A stretch of 64,000 nucleotides of DNA, from assembly GCA_047974745.1 (NCBI GenBank), contig JBKECO010000002.1, positions 1 through 64,000 of the forward strand. Direction: 5' to 3'. The notes below the pieces were generated by a model, which ran no database searches, was not told where the DNA came from, and was given only the letters and a program-made list of their open reading frames with translations. The stretch is from JBKECO01 sp047974745. Its GTDB lineage: Bacteria; Bacillota; Clostridia; Lachnospirales; Lachnospiraceae. Below are positions 51,014-60,298 of the stretch, in pieces. Each line of letters opens with the position of its first letter. The stretch's first letter is position 1. A program made the position numbers and the translations under genes.

Positions 51014-53287
51014 ATGCTAGGAAAAAGTAAAGCAATCTGGGATGCAAATTTAAAGGTGACGGGACGCAAAATATATGTGGCAGATATGAAGCTTCCAGGC
51101 ATGCTCTATGGAAAAATTCTGTTCAGCCCTGTCGCTCATGCAAAAATCATAAGCATCAATACACAAAAAGCAGAAGAGATGCCTGGTGTGCATGGCGTTG
51201 TGACCTATAAGAATACACCGCAGACGAGCTATAACAGTGCGCAGCGATTCATAGATCACCAAGTCATCCGTAATGAAAAAATATTTGATGATACGGTTCG
51301 TTTTATCGGAGACAGGGTCGCTGCAGTAGCTGCCGAGAGTGAGGAGATTGCATCCGCAGCGATCAAAGCCATCGAAGTAGAGTATGAAATGCTGTCGATC
51401 CAAACAACGATCCGGGAGGCAATGGATCCCCAGGCATATCCGATTCATCCGGGAGGCAATCGTGTAGCCGCTTTGCAGGCAGGAAGAGCCGAAGAGGAGA
51501 TGGAAGGGATCTGGGGGAAGTGCGACCACATTCTGGAGGGGGAGTATGAGACGCCAGCGATCCACCATGGTGCGATCGAACCCCATACAGCTCTCGCAGA
51601 CTGGACACCGGAGAATAAACTTACGGTCTATAGTCCGAACCAGAACTGCTTTGCCTTTCGCGTGATCCTGTCAGAGATCTTTGCACTGCCGTATAATAAG
51701 ATCCGTGTTATTGCACCAGCGATCGGAGGAGCCTTTGGCGGCAAACTGGAGCTGACAGTAGAACCGGTCGCAGCGATCCTGAGCAGACTGACCGGAAGAC
51801 CGGTGAGGATCGTTTTGACCCGCAGAGAGACTATGATGGCGAGCCGAGTCCGACACGGATCCCTCAGCTATGTAAAAACAGGATTTATGAAGGACGGAAC
51901 CATTGCAGCCATGCAGTTTCGTCTTTTTACCAATACAGGGGCATATGCCTCGAGTGCATTAAATGTGGCGGGAGCACTGACACATAAGATCCTTGTAGCC
52001 TATAAGGTTCCTTTTATGCGAATTGAGGCGGTTCCAGTCTATACGAACACGATGATCGCCGGTGCGATGAGGGGCTATGGATCGCCTCAGGTCTATTTTG
52101 GAATGCAGCGCCAGGTCTATGAAGTGGCCAGGTTCCTGCAAAAGGATCCAACTGTCATACAGCGGATCAATATGGTGGAGCCGACCAGTCTGAACGCTGT
52201 TACACAAAAGCCGATCGGCAATCCGAGACCGCTGGATTGTCTGGAACGGGCGATGGAGCTCATGGATTATCAGACGGAGTACAGGAACTGTCACACGCAA
52301 AAGGAAGAGCAGGATGTCATCTATGGAATCGGATCTGCACTGGGAGTCCATGGAAATAACTGCTTTGGAGTTCACAGAGACAATGCCAGTCCAATGATCA
52401 AGATGAACGAAGACGGATCCTGTATTTTATACACAGGTTCCCACGAGATGGGAACGGATACCATCGGTATGCAAAAGCAGATCCTGACGGAAATCCTTTC
52501 CATTCCGGATGAACATATCGATATCGTGGCGACAGATACAGATGCCTGCCTCTGGCATATAGGAGACTATTCGAGCCGGGGAGTTTTTGTGATTGGTGCG
52601 GCAGCAAAAGCAGCAGCGGTCAAAATGAGAGAAGAGCTCTGTATAGAAGCGGCAAAGCTGCTGAAGGTCGCACCGGAAGAGATAGAGCTTGCAGATAATA
52701 TGGCTTTTTCCACCCGCGATCCTCAGATATCTGCTTCACTAAAGGAGGTCATGCTGTATTGCCAGAGCGTCTCAAAGCGAGAGCTCTGCGTCTATGAGAC
52801 CTATGAAGCACCGCGGGCAGCGACCTCATACGGAGTGCATATGGCTAAGGTAAGGATCGAGAAGCGGACAGGAAAAGTGACCATAGACAAGTACGTGGCT
52901 GTGCATGATATCGGATTCGCGATCAACCCTCAGATGCTGGAGGGGCAGCTTCATGGAGGGATTCACATGGGACTTGGCTATGCTTTATCAGAAGAGATGC
53001 AGTTTGATGAAAGTGGAAGGCCATCACCCCTTGTACTAAAGCAATATGGATTTTTAAAAGCAACGGAGATGCCCGGGGTACTGCTTTCTGATTTTATTAC
53101 AAAAGACGGCGGTGAACCAGGGGGGCCCTTCGGGGCGAAAGCACTGGGAGAATGCCCTGTGGTGCCTGTGGCACCGGCAGTGGTCAATGCGATCTGTGAT
53201 GCACTTGGCGCAGACTTCAATACGCTTCCTGTTACCCCTGATAAAATAAAAGCACATTTGGAAGCATCCATAAAAAAGGAGATGTGA
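51014..53287 (+). CDS. xanthine dehydrogenase-type molybdenum-binding subunit 2
   Basis: Second large molybdenum subunit, 757 aa. Features are the hammerhead start (GRKIYVADMKLPGMLYGK), GGAFGGKLELTVEP at the cofactor site, AGAMRGYGSPQVYFG, and the C-terminal FGAKALGECPVVP in which the catalytic Glu of KxxGE is retained. It starts three bases after the dehydrogenase-like gene and is followed by the flavodoxin-like gene rather than its own 2Fe-2S gene. It is more similar in layout to subunit 3 than to subunit 1. Confidence 0.92.
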   Translation: MLGKSKAIWDANLKVTGRKIYVADMKLPGMLYGKILFSPVAHAKIISINTQKAEEMPGVHGVVTYKNTPQTSYNSAQRFIDHQVIRNEKIFDDTVRFIGDRVAAVAAESEEIASAAIKAIEVEYEMLSIQTTIREAMDPQAYPIHPGGNRVAALQAGRAEEEMEGIWGKCDHILEGEYETPAIHHGAIEPHTALADWTPENKLTVYSPNQNCFAFRVILSEIFALPYNKIRVIAPAIGGAFGGKLELTVEPVAAILSRLTGRPVRIVLTRRETMMASRVRHGSLSYVKTGFMKDGTIAAMQFRLFTNTGAYASSALNVAGALTHKILVAYKVPFMRIEAVPVYTNTMIAGAMRGYGSPQVYFGMQRQVYEVARFLQKDPTVIQRINMVEPTSLNAVTQKPIGNPRPLDCLERAMELMDYQTEYRNCHTQKEEQDVIYGIGSALGVHGNNCFGVHRDNASPMIKMNEDGSCILYTGSHEMGTDTIGMQKQILTEILSIPDEHIDIVATDTDACLWHIGDYSSRGVFVIGAAAKAAAVKMREELCIEAAKLLKVAPEEIELADNMAFSTRDPQISASLKEVMLYCQSVSKRELCVYETYEAPRAATSYGVHMAKVRIEKRTGKVTIDKYVAVHDIGFAINPQMLEGQLHGGIHMGLGYALSEEMQFDESGRPSPLVLKQYGFLKATEMPGVLLSDFITKDGGEPGGPFGAKALGECPVVPVAPAVVNAICDALGADFNTLPVTPDKIKAHLEASIKKEM

Positions 53288-53288
53288 A

Positions 53289-53918
53289 ATGGTAAAGATA
53301 CTTGGGATCTGTGGAAGTCCAAGAAAAAAATCAGCCTATACGGCACTAGAGGCTGCACTTGCCTCAGCAGCAGAATGTGGGGAGCAGGTCGAAACGGAGC
53401 TGGTCGAGCTAAGGGGAAAACAATTTCACCTCTGCGTGCATTGTAATAAATGTCTGCGGGATGGGGCTGATCATTGCACCGTGTTTCAGGACGATATGTC
53501 GCCGCTCTATGAGAAATTTTACAATGCAGATGGAATCATCATTGCCTCGCCTGTTTATGAAATGAACATAACAGCACAGACAACGGCGTTTATGCACCGT
53601 TTCCGCTCTGCCTGGCTGCGGTCGATTCAAGAGCCAGAATTCTTTTTTCGGAAGGTCGGAGCAGGAATCACAGTTGGCGGAACCAGAAATGGCGGACAGG
53701 AAATGGCAATGAGCGCGATCAACAATTTTTTCATGGCTCAGGGAATGAATGTATGCTCTGCCGGCAACGGAATGTATACAGGTGCCATGCTGTGGAATCC
53801 CGGAGATGGATCTACGCTTATGGAGGATCCAGAGGGCATTGAAAATGCAAGGATACTGGGAACGAAGGTCGCTGTGATGGCCAGAATTTTAAAGGAAGCA
53901 CAATTATGGAGCAAATAA
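53289..53918 (+). CDS. flavodoxin-like NADPH-dependent FMN reductase family protein
   Basis: A 209 aa flavoprotein of the iron-sulfur flavoprotein/NADPH-dependent FMN reductase group. The FMN phosphate loop is GICGSPRKKSAY, and DGIIIASPVYEMNITAQTT is the second flavin-contact segment. A cysteine cluster CVHCNKC followed by a later Cys in HCTVF could bind an iron-sulfur cluster. It is wedged between a molybdenum subunit and a 2Fe-2S subunit (overlap of 13 bases with the latter), so it may accept electrons in place of a FAD subunit. That role is inference. Confidence 0.87.
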   Translation: MVKILGICGSPRKKSAYTALEAALASAAECGEQVETELVELRGKQFHLCVHCNKCLRDGADHCTVFQDDMSPLYEKFYNADGIIIASPVYEMNITAQTTAFMHRFRSAWLRSIQEPEFFFRKVGAGITVGGTRNGGQEMAMSAINNFFMAQGMNVCSAGNGMYTGAMLWNPGDGSTLMEDPEGIENARILGTKVAVMARILKEAQLWSK

Positions 53919-54379
53919 CAATTACGGTAAATAACAGAGATCATATCATATCCGTGGAAAAGAACTGGACCCTGCTGTATGTGCTCAGGGAGGTACTGAA
54001 TCTGACAGGTACGAAATGTGGTTGCAGTACGAACGATTGTGGCGCCTGCCGTGTCATAGTAGATCAGGAAGCCATGAATTCCTGCTGTCTTTTGGCAAGG
54101 AATCTGCAGGGAAGGAAAATCACGACTATTGAAGGAATTGCAAGTGGGAATCAGCTGCACCCGATCCAGCAGGCCTTTATCGATGCCGGAGCGGTACAAT
54201 GCGGTTTTTGTACACCGGGCATGATCCTTTCTGCAAAAGCGCTGTTAGATAAAGTTCCGGATCCAACGGAGCCACAGATACGGTCGGCACTTGAGCATAA
54301 CTTATGCCGCTGCACGGGATATGTGAAAATCGTGGAGGCGGTACAGCTCGCTGCCGAACGAATGAGAGAGGGTGTATAG
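53906..54379 (+). CDS. xdhC: xanthine dehydrogenase-type 2Fe-2S subunit 2
   Basis: Second small iron-sulfur subunit, 157 aa, with cluster motifs CGCSTNDCGACRV, QCGFCTPG and LCRCTGYVK intact. It presumably serves large subunit 3, whose gene follows at once, and possibly subunit 2. It overlaps the flavodoxin-like gene by 13 bases with AAAGGAAG as ribosome binding site. Confidence 0.95.
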   Translation: MEQITITVNNRDHIISVEKNWTLLYVLREVLNLTGTKCGCSTNDCGACRVIVDQEAMNSCCLLARNLQGRKITTIEGIASGNQLHPIQQAFIDAGAVQCGFCTPGMILSAKALLDKVPDPTEPQIRSALEHNLCRCTGYVKIVEAVQLAAERMREGV

Positions 54380-54380
54380 A

Positions 54381-56630
54381 GTGAGTCAGGAACATATCAA
54401 TATACTGGGAACAAATACTCCTGTCATGGATGCGAGAAGCAAGGTAACGGGTACACTTACCTATGTAGACGATATGAAGCTGCATGGAATGCTGTACGCA
54501 AAGGTCTTATTCAGTCCGCTGCCTCATGCAAGAATAAAAAAGATCGATATAGAGGAAGCGAAAGCCCTTCCGGGTGTTCGTGCGGTCATTACCCATCACG
54601 ATTCGCCAAATGTCAGATATAACGGCAATGGAGAAGATTCAGATATCCTGCCATCAGAGCTTGTATTTGATGAGATCGTCCGCTATGTAGGCGATAAAGT
54701 GGCTGCTGTCGCAGCAGAATCCCCCGCCATTGCAGAAGAGGCCATAAAGCGGATTCATGTGGAATACGAAGAGCTCCCCTTTTATCTGGATCCGGAGGAG
54801 TCTGCTGAACCGGGAGCATATCAGATACATGAAGGCGGCAACATCATGGAGGAGGTAAATCTGGCGACCGGAGATCTGAAAGAGGGTTTTGCAGCTTCCG
54901 ACAAAATAGCAAATGACTGCTATCAGTTTTCTGCGATCCACCATGCTGCGATGGAACCTCACGGTTCGATCGCTGTTTATGATGCAGAAGGAAAGCTGAC
55001 GATCTATACCCCCTCGCAGGATGTATTTGGCAAGAGAAAGAATCTGGCGAAGATATTTGATATGCCCATGAGCAGGATACGTGTGATCAGCCCTGCTATG
55101 GGAGGCGGTTTTGGTGGAAAAATAGATCTGACAACAGAGCCTGTGACAGCCATGCTTGCTATGAAGACGAGACGTCCTGTAAAGCTGGTCTATCAGCGGA
55201 TCGAAGACATACCCTCTACGACGACCCGCCATGCAGAAAAAGTATATGTCAGAACCGGAATCAGTCAGGATGGAATTATGAAAGCCTGTGACTATAAGGT
55301 ATTTTTATCGGCAGGGGCACAGTCCGGCGCAACGATGAGCGTGGCCTGGGCGGCAGGGGATAAATTCTTCAAGCTCTTTCAAACAGCAAATATGAGGTAT
55401 CATGCAATTCCGGCCTATACGAATCGTTCCATAGCAGGTGCTATGAGAGGATTCGGATCACCACAGTTGTTTTTTGTATTGAACAGTCAGCTGAACAAGC
55501 TGGCAAGAGAAGCAGAGATCGATATGTGCGATCTTCTGGCGAAGAATTTTCATCTGCCGAATACGAAGGACCAAAGAGGTGTAGAGCTTGGGAATCTGAG
55601 GATGCTGGAGTGTCTGAATGAGGGAAAAGCATTGTTTGGCTGGGAAGAAGCGCTTCAAAAACAGACTGCATCTAAAAATAACGGAGCTGATACACGTATT
55701 GGAGTAGGTGTTGCTGCAGCTCCTCATGGCAGCAGTCTCTATGGCGTTATGCCGGACACCTGTGGTGTAATGATCAAAATGAATGAGGACGGAACCCTCA
55801 CGATGTTCACCGGAGTCAGTGATATGGGTAATGGATCGAACACCATTCAAAAGATGCTGATCTCTGAGGAACTGCAGATCCCGATGGAATATATCGCCTG
55901 TGTCAAAACGGACACGGAGACCACACTTTTTGACGTGGGAGCCTATGCGAGCCGTGGAACCTATGTGGGAGGAAATGCAGCACTAAAGGCTGCCAAAAAG
56001 GTCAAGGAAAAAATACAAAGGGAAGCAGCAGAAATACTGCAGTGCGAGGAAGCTGAGATCTGTCTCGGAGACAACTGTGCATTCAACTGCAATTCTTCGG
56101 AACACAAGGTCAGCATGAGAGAGATCGCAATTCATGCACATGAAAAGGAAAGAGATATTGCGGTTACAGCTACTTATGGAACCAGCGCCCTTCCAATTTC
56201 CGGCGGAGTCCATTTTGTAATGCTGAAGGTGCATCTGCTTACGGGTGAAGTAGAACTGCTTGACTATACAGCGGTACATGATGTGGGATGCGTACTCAAT
56301 CCTTTAAATGTCGAAGGACAGCTTCATGGCGGCATCCATATGGGCATCGGGTATGCTCTTTCGGAAGGGCTTGAACTGTTGGAAAATGGCGAACTCAAGG
56401 GAAAGAGACTCAAAGACTGTGGCCTGGTACGAGCTGATAAAATGCCACCGATCCGGATTAAATTTCTGGAAAGTTTCGAAGAGAGTGGACCCTATGGGGG
56501 CAAAAGTATTGGGGAATGTGCGACGGTTCCTGCTGCTGCAGCAGTCATCAATGCACTGAATAATGCACTGGATACGACCTTTTACTCGCTTCCGGTCAAA
56601 AAGCAGGATATACTAAATCGTATCAAGTAA
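54381..56630 (+). CDS. xanthine dehydrogenase-type molybdenum-binding subunit 3
   Basis: Third large molybdenum subunit, 749 aa from GTG 54381. Characteristic segments are GTLTYVDDMKLHGMLYAK, MGGGFGGKIDLTTEP, AGAMRGFGSPQLFF and the catalytic-Glu segment YGGKSIGECATVP. Start choice: GTG 54372 overlaps the previous stop codon and has no spaced ribosome binding site, while GTG 54381 has GAGAGGG upstream; neither is certain. No FAD subunit gene follows; YqeB comes next. Confidence 0.91.
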   Translation: MSQEHINILGTNTPVMDARSKVTGTLTYVDDMKLHGMLYAKVLFSPLPHARIKKIDIEEAKALPGVRAVITHHDSPNVRYNGNGEDSDILPSELVFDEIVRYVGDKVAAVAAESPAIAEEAIKRIHVEYEELPFYLDPEESAEPGAYQIHEGGNIMEEVNLATGDLKEGFAASDKIANDCYQFSAIHHAAMEPHGSIAVYDAEGKLTIYTPSQDVFGKRKNLAKIFDMPMSRIRVISPAMGGGFGGKIDLTTEPVTAMLAMKTRRPVKLVYQRIEDIPSTTTRHAEKVYVRTGISQDGIMKACDYKVFLSAGAQSGATMSVAWAAGDKFFKLFQTANMRYHAIPAYTNRSIAGAMRGFGSPQLFFVLNSQLNKLAREAEIDMCDLLAKNFHLPNTKDQRGVELGNLRMLECLNEGKALFGWEEALQKQTASKNNGADTRIGVGVAAAPHGSSLYGVMPDTCGVMIKMNEDGTLTMFTGVSDMGNGSNTIQKMLISEELQIPMEYIACVKTDTETTLFDVGAYASRGTYVGGNAALKAAKKVKEKIQREAAEILQCEEAEICLGDNCAFNCNSSEHKVSMREIAIHAHEKERDIAVTATYGTSALPISGGVHFVMLKVHLLTGEVELLDYTAVHDVGCVLNPLNVEGQLHGGIHMGIGYALSEGLELLENGELKGKRLKDCGLVRADKMPPIRIKFLESFEESGPYGGKSIGECATVPAAAAVINALNNALDTTFYSLPVKKQDILNRIK

Positions 56631-56658
56631 AGACAAAAGTCACAGGAAGGGTAGTTCA

Positions 56659-57477
56659 ATGATAACAGGGAAACTGATCATCGTAAGAGGAGCCGGGGAT
56701 CTTGCGACAGGTATTATACACAGGCTTCACAAAAGTGGTTTTTATGTATTGGTTCTGGAAGCCGACCGACCTTCGGCTATTCGCAGACATGTTGCCTTTT
56801 GTGAAGCAGTTTATGAAGAAACAATGACAGTCGAAGGAGTCACAGCAGTACGGATCCAGGATCTTTGTGAAATGCAGGAGGTATTTAGCAATGGGCAGAT
56901 ACCGATCCTGATGGATCCAAGAGGAGAGTCGATCCAAAGACTGGCACCGGACGTAGTCATCGATGCGATCATTGCAAAACGAAATCTAGGGACACAAAGG
57001 GACATGGCATCTCTGACGATCGCCATCGGACCGGGCTTTGTGGCAGGCACCGATGTGGATGTCGTGATAGAAACGATGAGAGGACATGATCTTGGCAGGA
57101 TTCTATACGAAGGAAGTGCTGCGCCTGATACAGGGATACCAGGTGTCATTCAAGGATATGGAAAAGAGCGGGTCATACATGCAGGGAAGGAAGGACAGAT
57201 TCGGACAAAGAGCCAGATTGGAGACTATGTGGAAAAAGATCAGATCTTAGCCTGTATCGAAGGGGAAGATGGTCATAGCCAGGTCACGGCAGAGCTTTCA
57301 GGCATACTCAGAGGAATCATACGAGATGGATTTTTTGTTACAAAGGGCTTTAAAATCGCCGACATCGATCCAAGGAAAGAAGAAAAAGGAAATTGTGATA
57401 CGATTTCTGATAAATCCAGATGTATAGCTGGAAGCGTTCTAGAAGTAGTCTGTGGCCATTTTTTTACGATGGAATAA
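56659..57477 (+). CDS. yqeB: YqeB, selenium-dependent molybdenum hydroxylase accessory protein
   Basis: A 272 aa protein of the YqeB family (EF2563 type), a marker of selenium-dependent molybdenum hydroxylase systems. The N terminus is a Rossmann-like IIVRGAGDLATGIIHRL, as in XdhC/CoxI-type maturation factors. The middle holds IDAIIAKRN and AIGPGFVAGTDVDVVIET, and the C-terminal part resembles a lipoyl/biotinyl-like domain (IGDYVEKDQILACIEG). It likely helps insert sulfur/selenium into the molybdenum cofactor; the mechanism is not established. It closes the purine island; the partner YqeC is at 37.7 kb. Confidence 0.9.
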   Translation: MITGKLIIVRGAGDLATGIIHRLHKSGFYVLVLEADRPSAIRRHVAFCEAVYEETMTVEGVTAVRIQDLCEMQEVFSNGQIPILMDPRGESIQRLAPDVVIDAIIAKRNLGTQRDMASLTIAIGPGFVAGTDVDVVIETMRGHDLGRILYEGSAAPDTGIPGVIQGYGKERVIHAGKEGQIRTKSQIGDYVEKDQILACIEGEDGHSQVTAELSGILRGIIRDGFFVTKGFKIADIDPRKEEKGNCDTISDKSRCIAGSVLEVVCGHFFTME

Positions 57478-57488
57478 AATCACTTTTT

Positions 57489-57517
57489 TAGTCATTCAAT
57501 ATCACTTCTGTTATAAT
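57489..57517 (+). promoter_or_regulatory. putative promoter of the EAL gene
   Basis: Consensus TATAAT at 57512-57517 with TAGTCA at 57489-57494 and a 17-base spacer. A second TATAAT occurs at 57575-57580 without a good upstream element. Confidence 0.5.
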
Positions 57518-57601
57518 ATATTTGATAGATTTTTTCGATAATATAGCGAAAGGGTCTATTCGGGGGATTGGGTATATAATAGATAAATAGAGGATATTAA
57601 A

Positions 57602-60298
57602 ATGAATAAAAAAGTCAGAATTCGATTTTTCGTCATCTTTGTGCCCCTGCTGCTGTTATGGTTCGCCTATATTATGAACATAATCATCAAAGACAAGGAG
57701 CATACAGAAACTTCTCTTATAATGGAAAATCAGGTGAATGCCGCGAATACGACCATCCTGCTGGATCAGTTCGCCGATGAGATTTCGGAGAATTTCAGAA
57801 TCGTGAAGAATTCAAATGAGACCACGGCATTTATCAATGAGGCTACTGAGAACGATTTTTATGAAATGCAGGGAATGCTCATGCGGGTCATGAAGGGCAA
57901 AGATGCATTAGAAACGGCGATATATCTGGATGCGGATGGCAGAGAAAGAATCGTGGTCACAGACAATTCTGTAAGTACCGCATGGGATCAGGCGGAGGCT
58001 GTGGACATGAGCAGCTCCGAGATTTTTCTGGCGGCGGTAGAGATGAATGGTCAGGAAATGTATTTTTCACCGCTGCAGCTGTATCAGAGCAATGGAGAGT
58101 TCGCAGCTTCGACAGAATCGATCATACAGGTCGCAGCTCCGCTCTATAACAACGCTTCGGAATTTGCCGGCGTTATTATTCTCGATTATAATGCGGATAA
58201 ATTTCTGGATCTGTTCAAAATCAATCTGGATCAGTCAGGAACGGTCTCAAGTGATCTGTATGTACTAAATGGCGAGAGGCACTACATCGCCTACACAGAT
58301 GAAAATAATGACTTTATATTTGCAGCACCGGACTCGGATGCCGCTATATTTGCAAATGATGAAATCTGGAAGGAAATCAAGGAGCAGGAGCAGGGGAGTA
58401 TCTATGAGGGAGGCACTCTCTACATGTATGCAGATGTGGCTGCCGGAATCAGACAGTCCTTTCCTTTTTTTCAGGAAGAATGGATTGTCCTCAATCAGGT
58501 CGACATGTCAGAGCTCGTATCGGTCGGTGCGTTTTTGCAGGAGGCGGTCAGGATCACGAACATGATCATGCTCCTTTGCATTTTCTTATTTTCCTGCATT
58601 CTTGCTGTTTTTTGGGAAAGGATCCGTCAACAGGACAGTCAGCTTGAGATTTCAAAAAAGATCGCTGACTCCTCAAATGATGCCGTCGTCATTACAGATC
58701 GCAATACGGTGATCCTGTATGTGAATGAAGCCTTTGAACAGGCAACAGGGTTTCAGGAATATGAAGTACTCGGACTAAAGACAGGAAATTTCAAATCTGG
58801 CAAGCATGGAAAGGAATTCTATCAGGGTATGTGGGATTCCATCAATACGCAGGGGCATTGGGAAGGTATGCTCTGGGATCGGAAAAAGGACGGCCTGCTC
58901 TACCCTAAGAAGCTCAGGATCATTGCCGTAACAAATAAGCGAAGCAAAGGGACGCATCATTATATTGGAATTTTTTCAGATATGTCCTCCAACAAGCGCA
59001 GGAGTGACCTGTATGGTGACATCAGGTTCAGGAATGGTGAAATGGAGCTTCCGAACAGTGAGATCATGATGGAGCTGATGGAGAAAAGTCTCAACGAGGA
59101 TATGAGCTATATGGTCATTAATATCATGATCGAGAATTTTAATCAGCTTTTTACCGTTCTCAATTCCAAAAATATTGATCTTTCCGACCATTTTATCGGT
59201 CAGATCAAACCATGGATCCATGAAAGTGATTTTGTGGCACAAACGGGAAGAAATCTCTTCACGGTCATGATCAATACGAGCGTACTGGATTATCATGCTG
59301 AGGATTTTGCTAAGATGCTGCATCGAAGACTATCTAAGGTAAACAAGATCGAAGGTGCGGAGATCTTTTTTAAGACCAGAATGGGAATTGCTATCTGGCC
59401 GCAAGACACATCAAATCCTGAGAAACTGCTTCTTAACTCCATGGTCGCACTCGATTGGACAGATAAATACCAGGACACAGAAATCGCTTTTTTTAAAAAA
59501 GATATGGCGGATAGCCTGACAAGAGAAAATGAGATCGAAGCAAGTCTTCGAAAAGCGATTGAAAATAGTGAGTTGTATATGATGTACCAGCCGCAAATTG
59601 AAATCAGCACAGGGAAACTTGTGGGAATGGAGGCTCTGGTCAGGTGGAACAGTGAGGAATTCGGCATGATTCCACCCTCTACATTCATCCCGATCGCAGA
59701 ACAAAATAACCTGATGGCGGAGATTGGAAAATGGATCATTCAAAGGACCTGCCAGGATCTTTATCAGATCAATCAAGTCAGTGACCCGTCGAATGCATTA
59801 AAATGTGCCATTAATATCTCGGCAGCACAGCTGGAACGAGATGATTTTTTTGATCATCTAATGTCGGTGATACAGCATTATGGGCTGATGCCATCACAGC
59901 TGGAGATCGAAATCACAGAGAGCATGCTTCTAAAGAACCAAGCCTCGAAGACCCAGGTGCTGCACCTGATTCAGCAGGCAGGGATCCAGATCGCACTGGA
60001 TGACTTTGGAACGGGCTATTCTTCCCTGTCCTACCTGCAGACCCTGCCGATCGATAAGATCAAGATAGACCGCAGCTTTATCATGAATTATCCTGACAAA
60101 GAAGAGGGTACACTGATCAAGATCCTGGTGGAAATGGCAAAACGGCTGAAGAAGACGGTACTGACAGAAGGTGTAGAGACAAAGGAGCAGTCCGAGTTCC
60201 TTCATGCTGCGGGTTGTGATTATATTCAAGGTTATTTTTATAGTAAGCCGCTTAGTTTGGATGATTTTATTGAGTATGCCAGAGAAAGAATGGAATGA
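57602..60298 (+). CDS. membrane c-di-GMP phosphodiesterase (Cache-PAS-degenerate GGDEF-EAL)
   Basis: Large sensor enzyme, 898 aa. Helices at about 7-29 and 317-340 flank an extracellular Cache-like sensor. A PAS domain (about 352-465) and a degenerate GGDEF domain (about 470-630) follow; the GGDEF signature is lost (TGRNLFTV in its place). The EAL domain (about 645-895) keeps its catalytic residues: Glu677 in GMEALVRW, AINIS, EITESM, ALDDFGTGYSSL, KIDRSF, EGVETKEQ and YIQGYFYSKPL. It should hydrolyse c-di-GMP in response to an external signal. It overlaps the polymerase gene by four bases (ATGA). Confidence 0.93.
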   Translation: MNKKVRIRFFVIFVPLLLLWFAYIMNIIIKDKEHTETSLIMENQVNAANTTILLDQFADEISENFRIVKNSNETTAFINEATENDFYEMQGMLMRVMKGKDALETAIYLDADGRERIVVTDNSVSTAWDQAEAVDMSSSEIFLAAVEMNGQEMYFSPLQLYQSNGEFAASTESIIQVAAPLYNNASEFAGVIILDYNADKFLDLFKINLDQSGTVSSDLYVLNGERHYIAYTDENNDFIFAAPDSDAAIFANDEIWKEIKEQEQGSIYEGGTLYMYADVAAGIRQSFPFFQEEWIVLNQVDMSELVSVGAFLQEAVRITNMIMLLCIFLFSCILAVFWERIRQQDSQLEISKKIADSSNDAVVITDRNTVILYVNEAFEQATGFQEYEVLGLKTGNFKSGKHGKEFYQGMWDSINTQGHWEGMLWDRKKDGLLYPKKLRIIAVTNKRSKGTHHYIGIFSDMSSNKRRSDLYGDIRFRNGEMELPNSEIMMELMEKSLNEDMSYMVINIMIENFNQLFTVLNSKNIDLSDHFIGQIKPWIHESDFVAQTGRNLFTVMINTSVLDYHAEDFAKMLHRRLSKVNKIEGAEIFFKTRMGIAIWPQDTSNPEKLLLNSMVALDWTDKYQDTEIAFFKKDMADSLTRENEIEASLRKAIENSELYMMYQPQIEISTGKLVGMEALVRWNSEEFGMIPPSTFIPIAEQNNLMAEIGKWIIQRTCQDLYQINQVSDPSNALKCAINISAAQLERDDFFDHLMSVIQHYGLMPSQLEIEITESMLLKNQASKTQVLHLIQQAGIQIALDDFGTGYSSLSYLQTLPIDKIKIDRSFIMNYPDKEEGTLIKILVEMAKRLKKTVLTEGVETKEQSEFLHAAGCDYIQGYFYSKPLSLDDFIEYARERME

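Noticed and set aside
44851..56630. Selenocysteine (in-frame TGA with SECIS) in the molybdenum subunits
   Set aside because: All three frames are uninterrupted; SDMH enzymes are known to use labile selenium in the cofactor, not selenocysteine.
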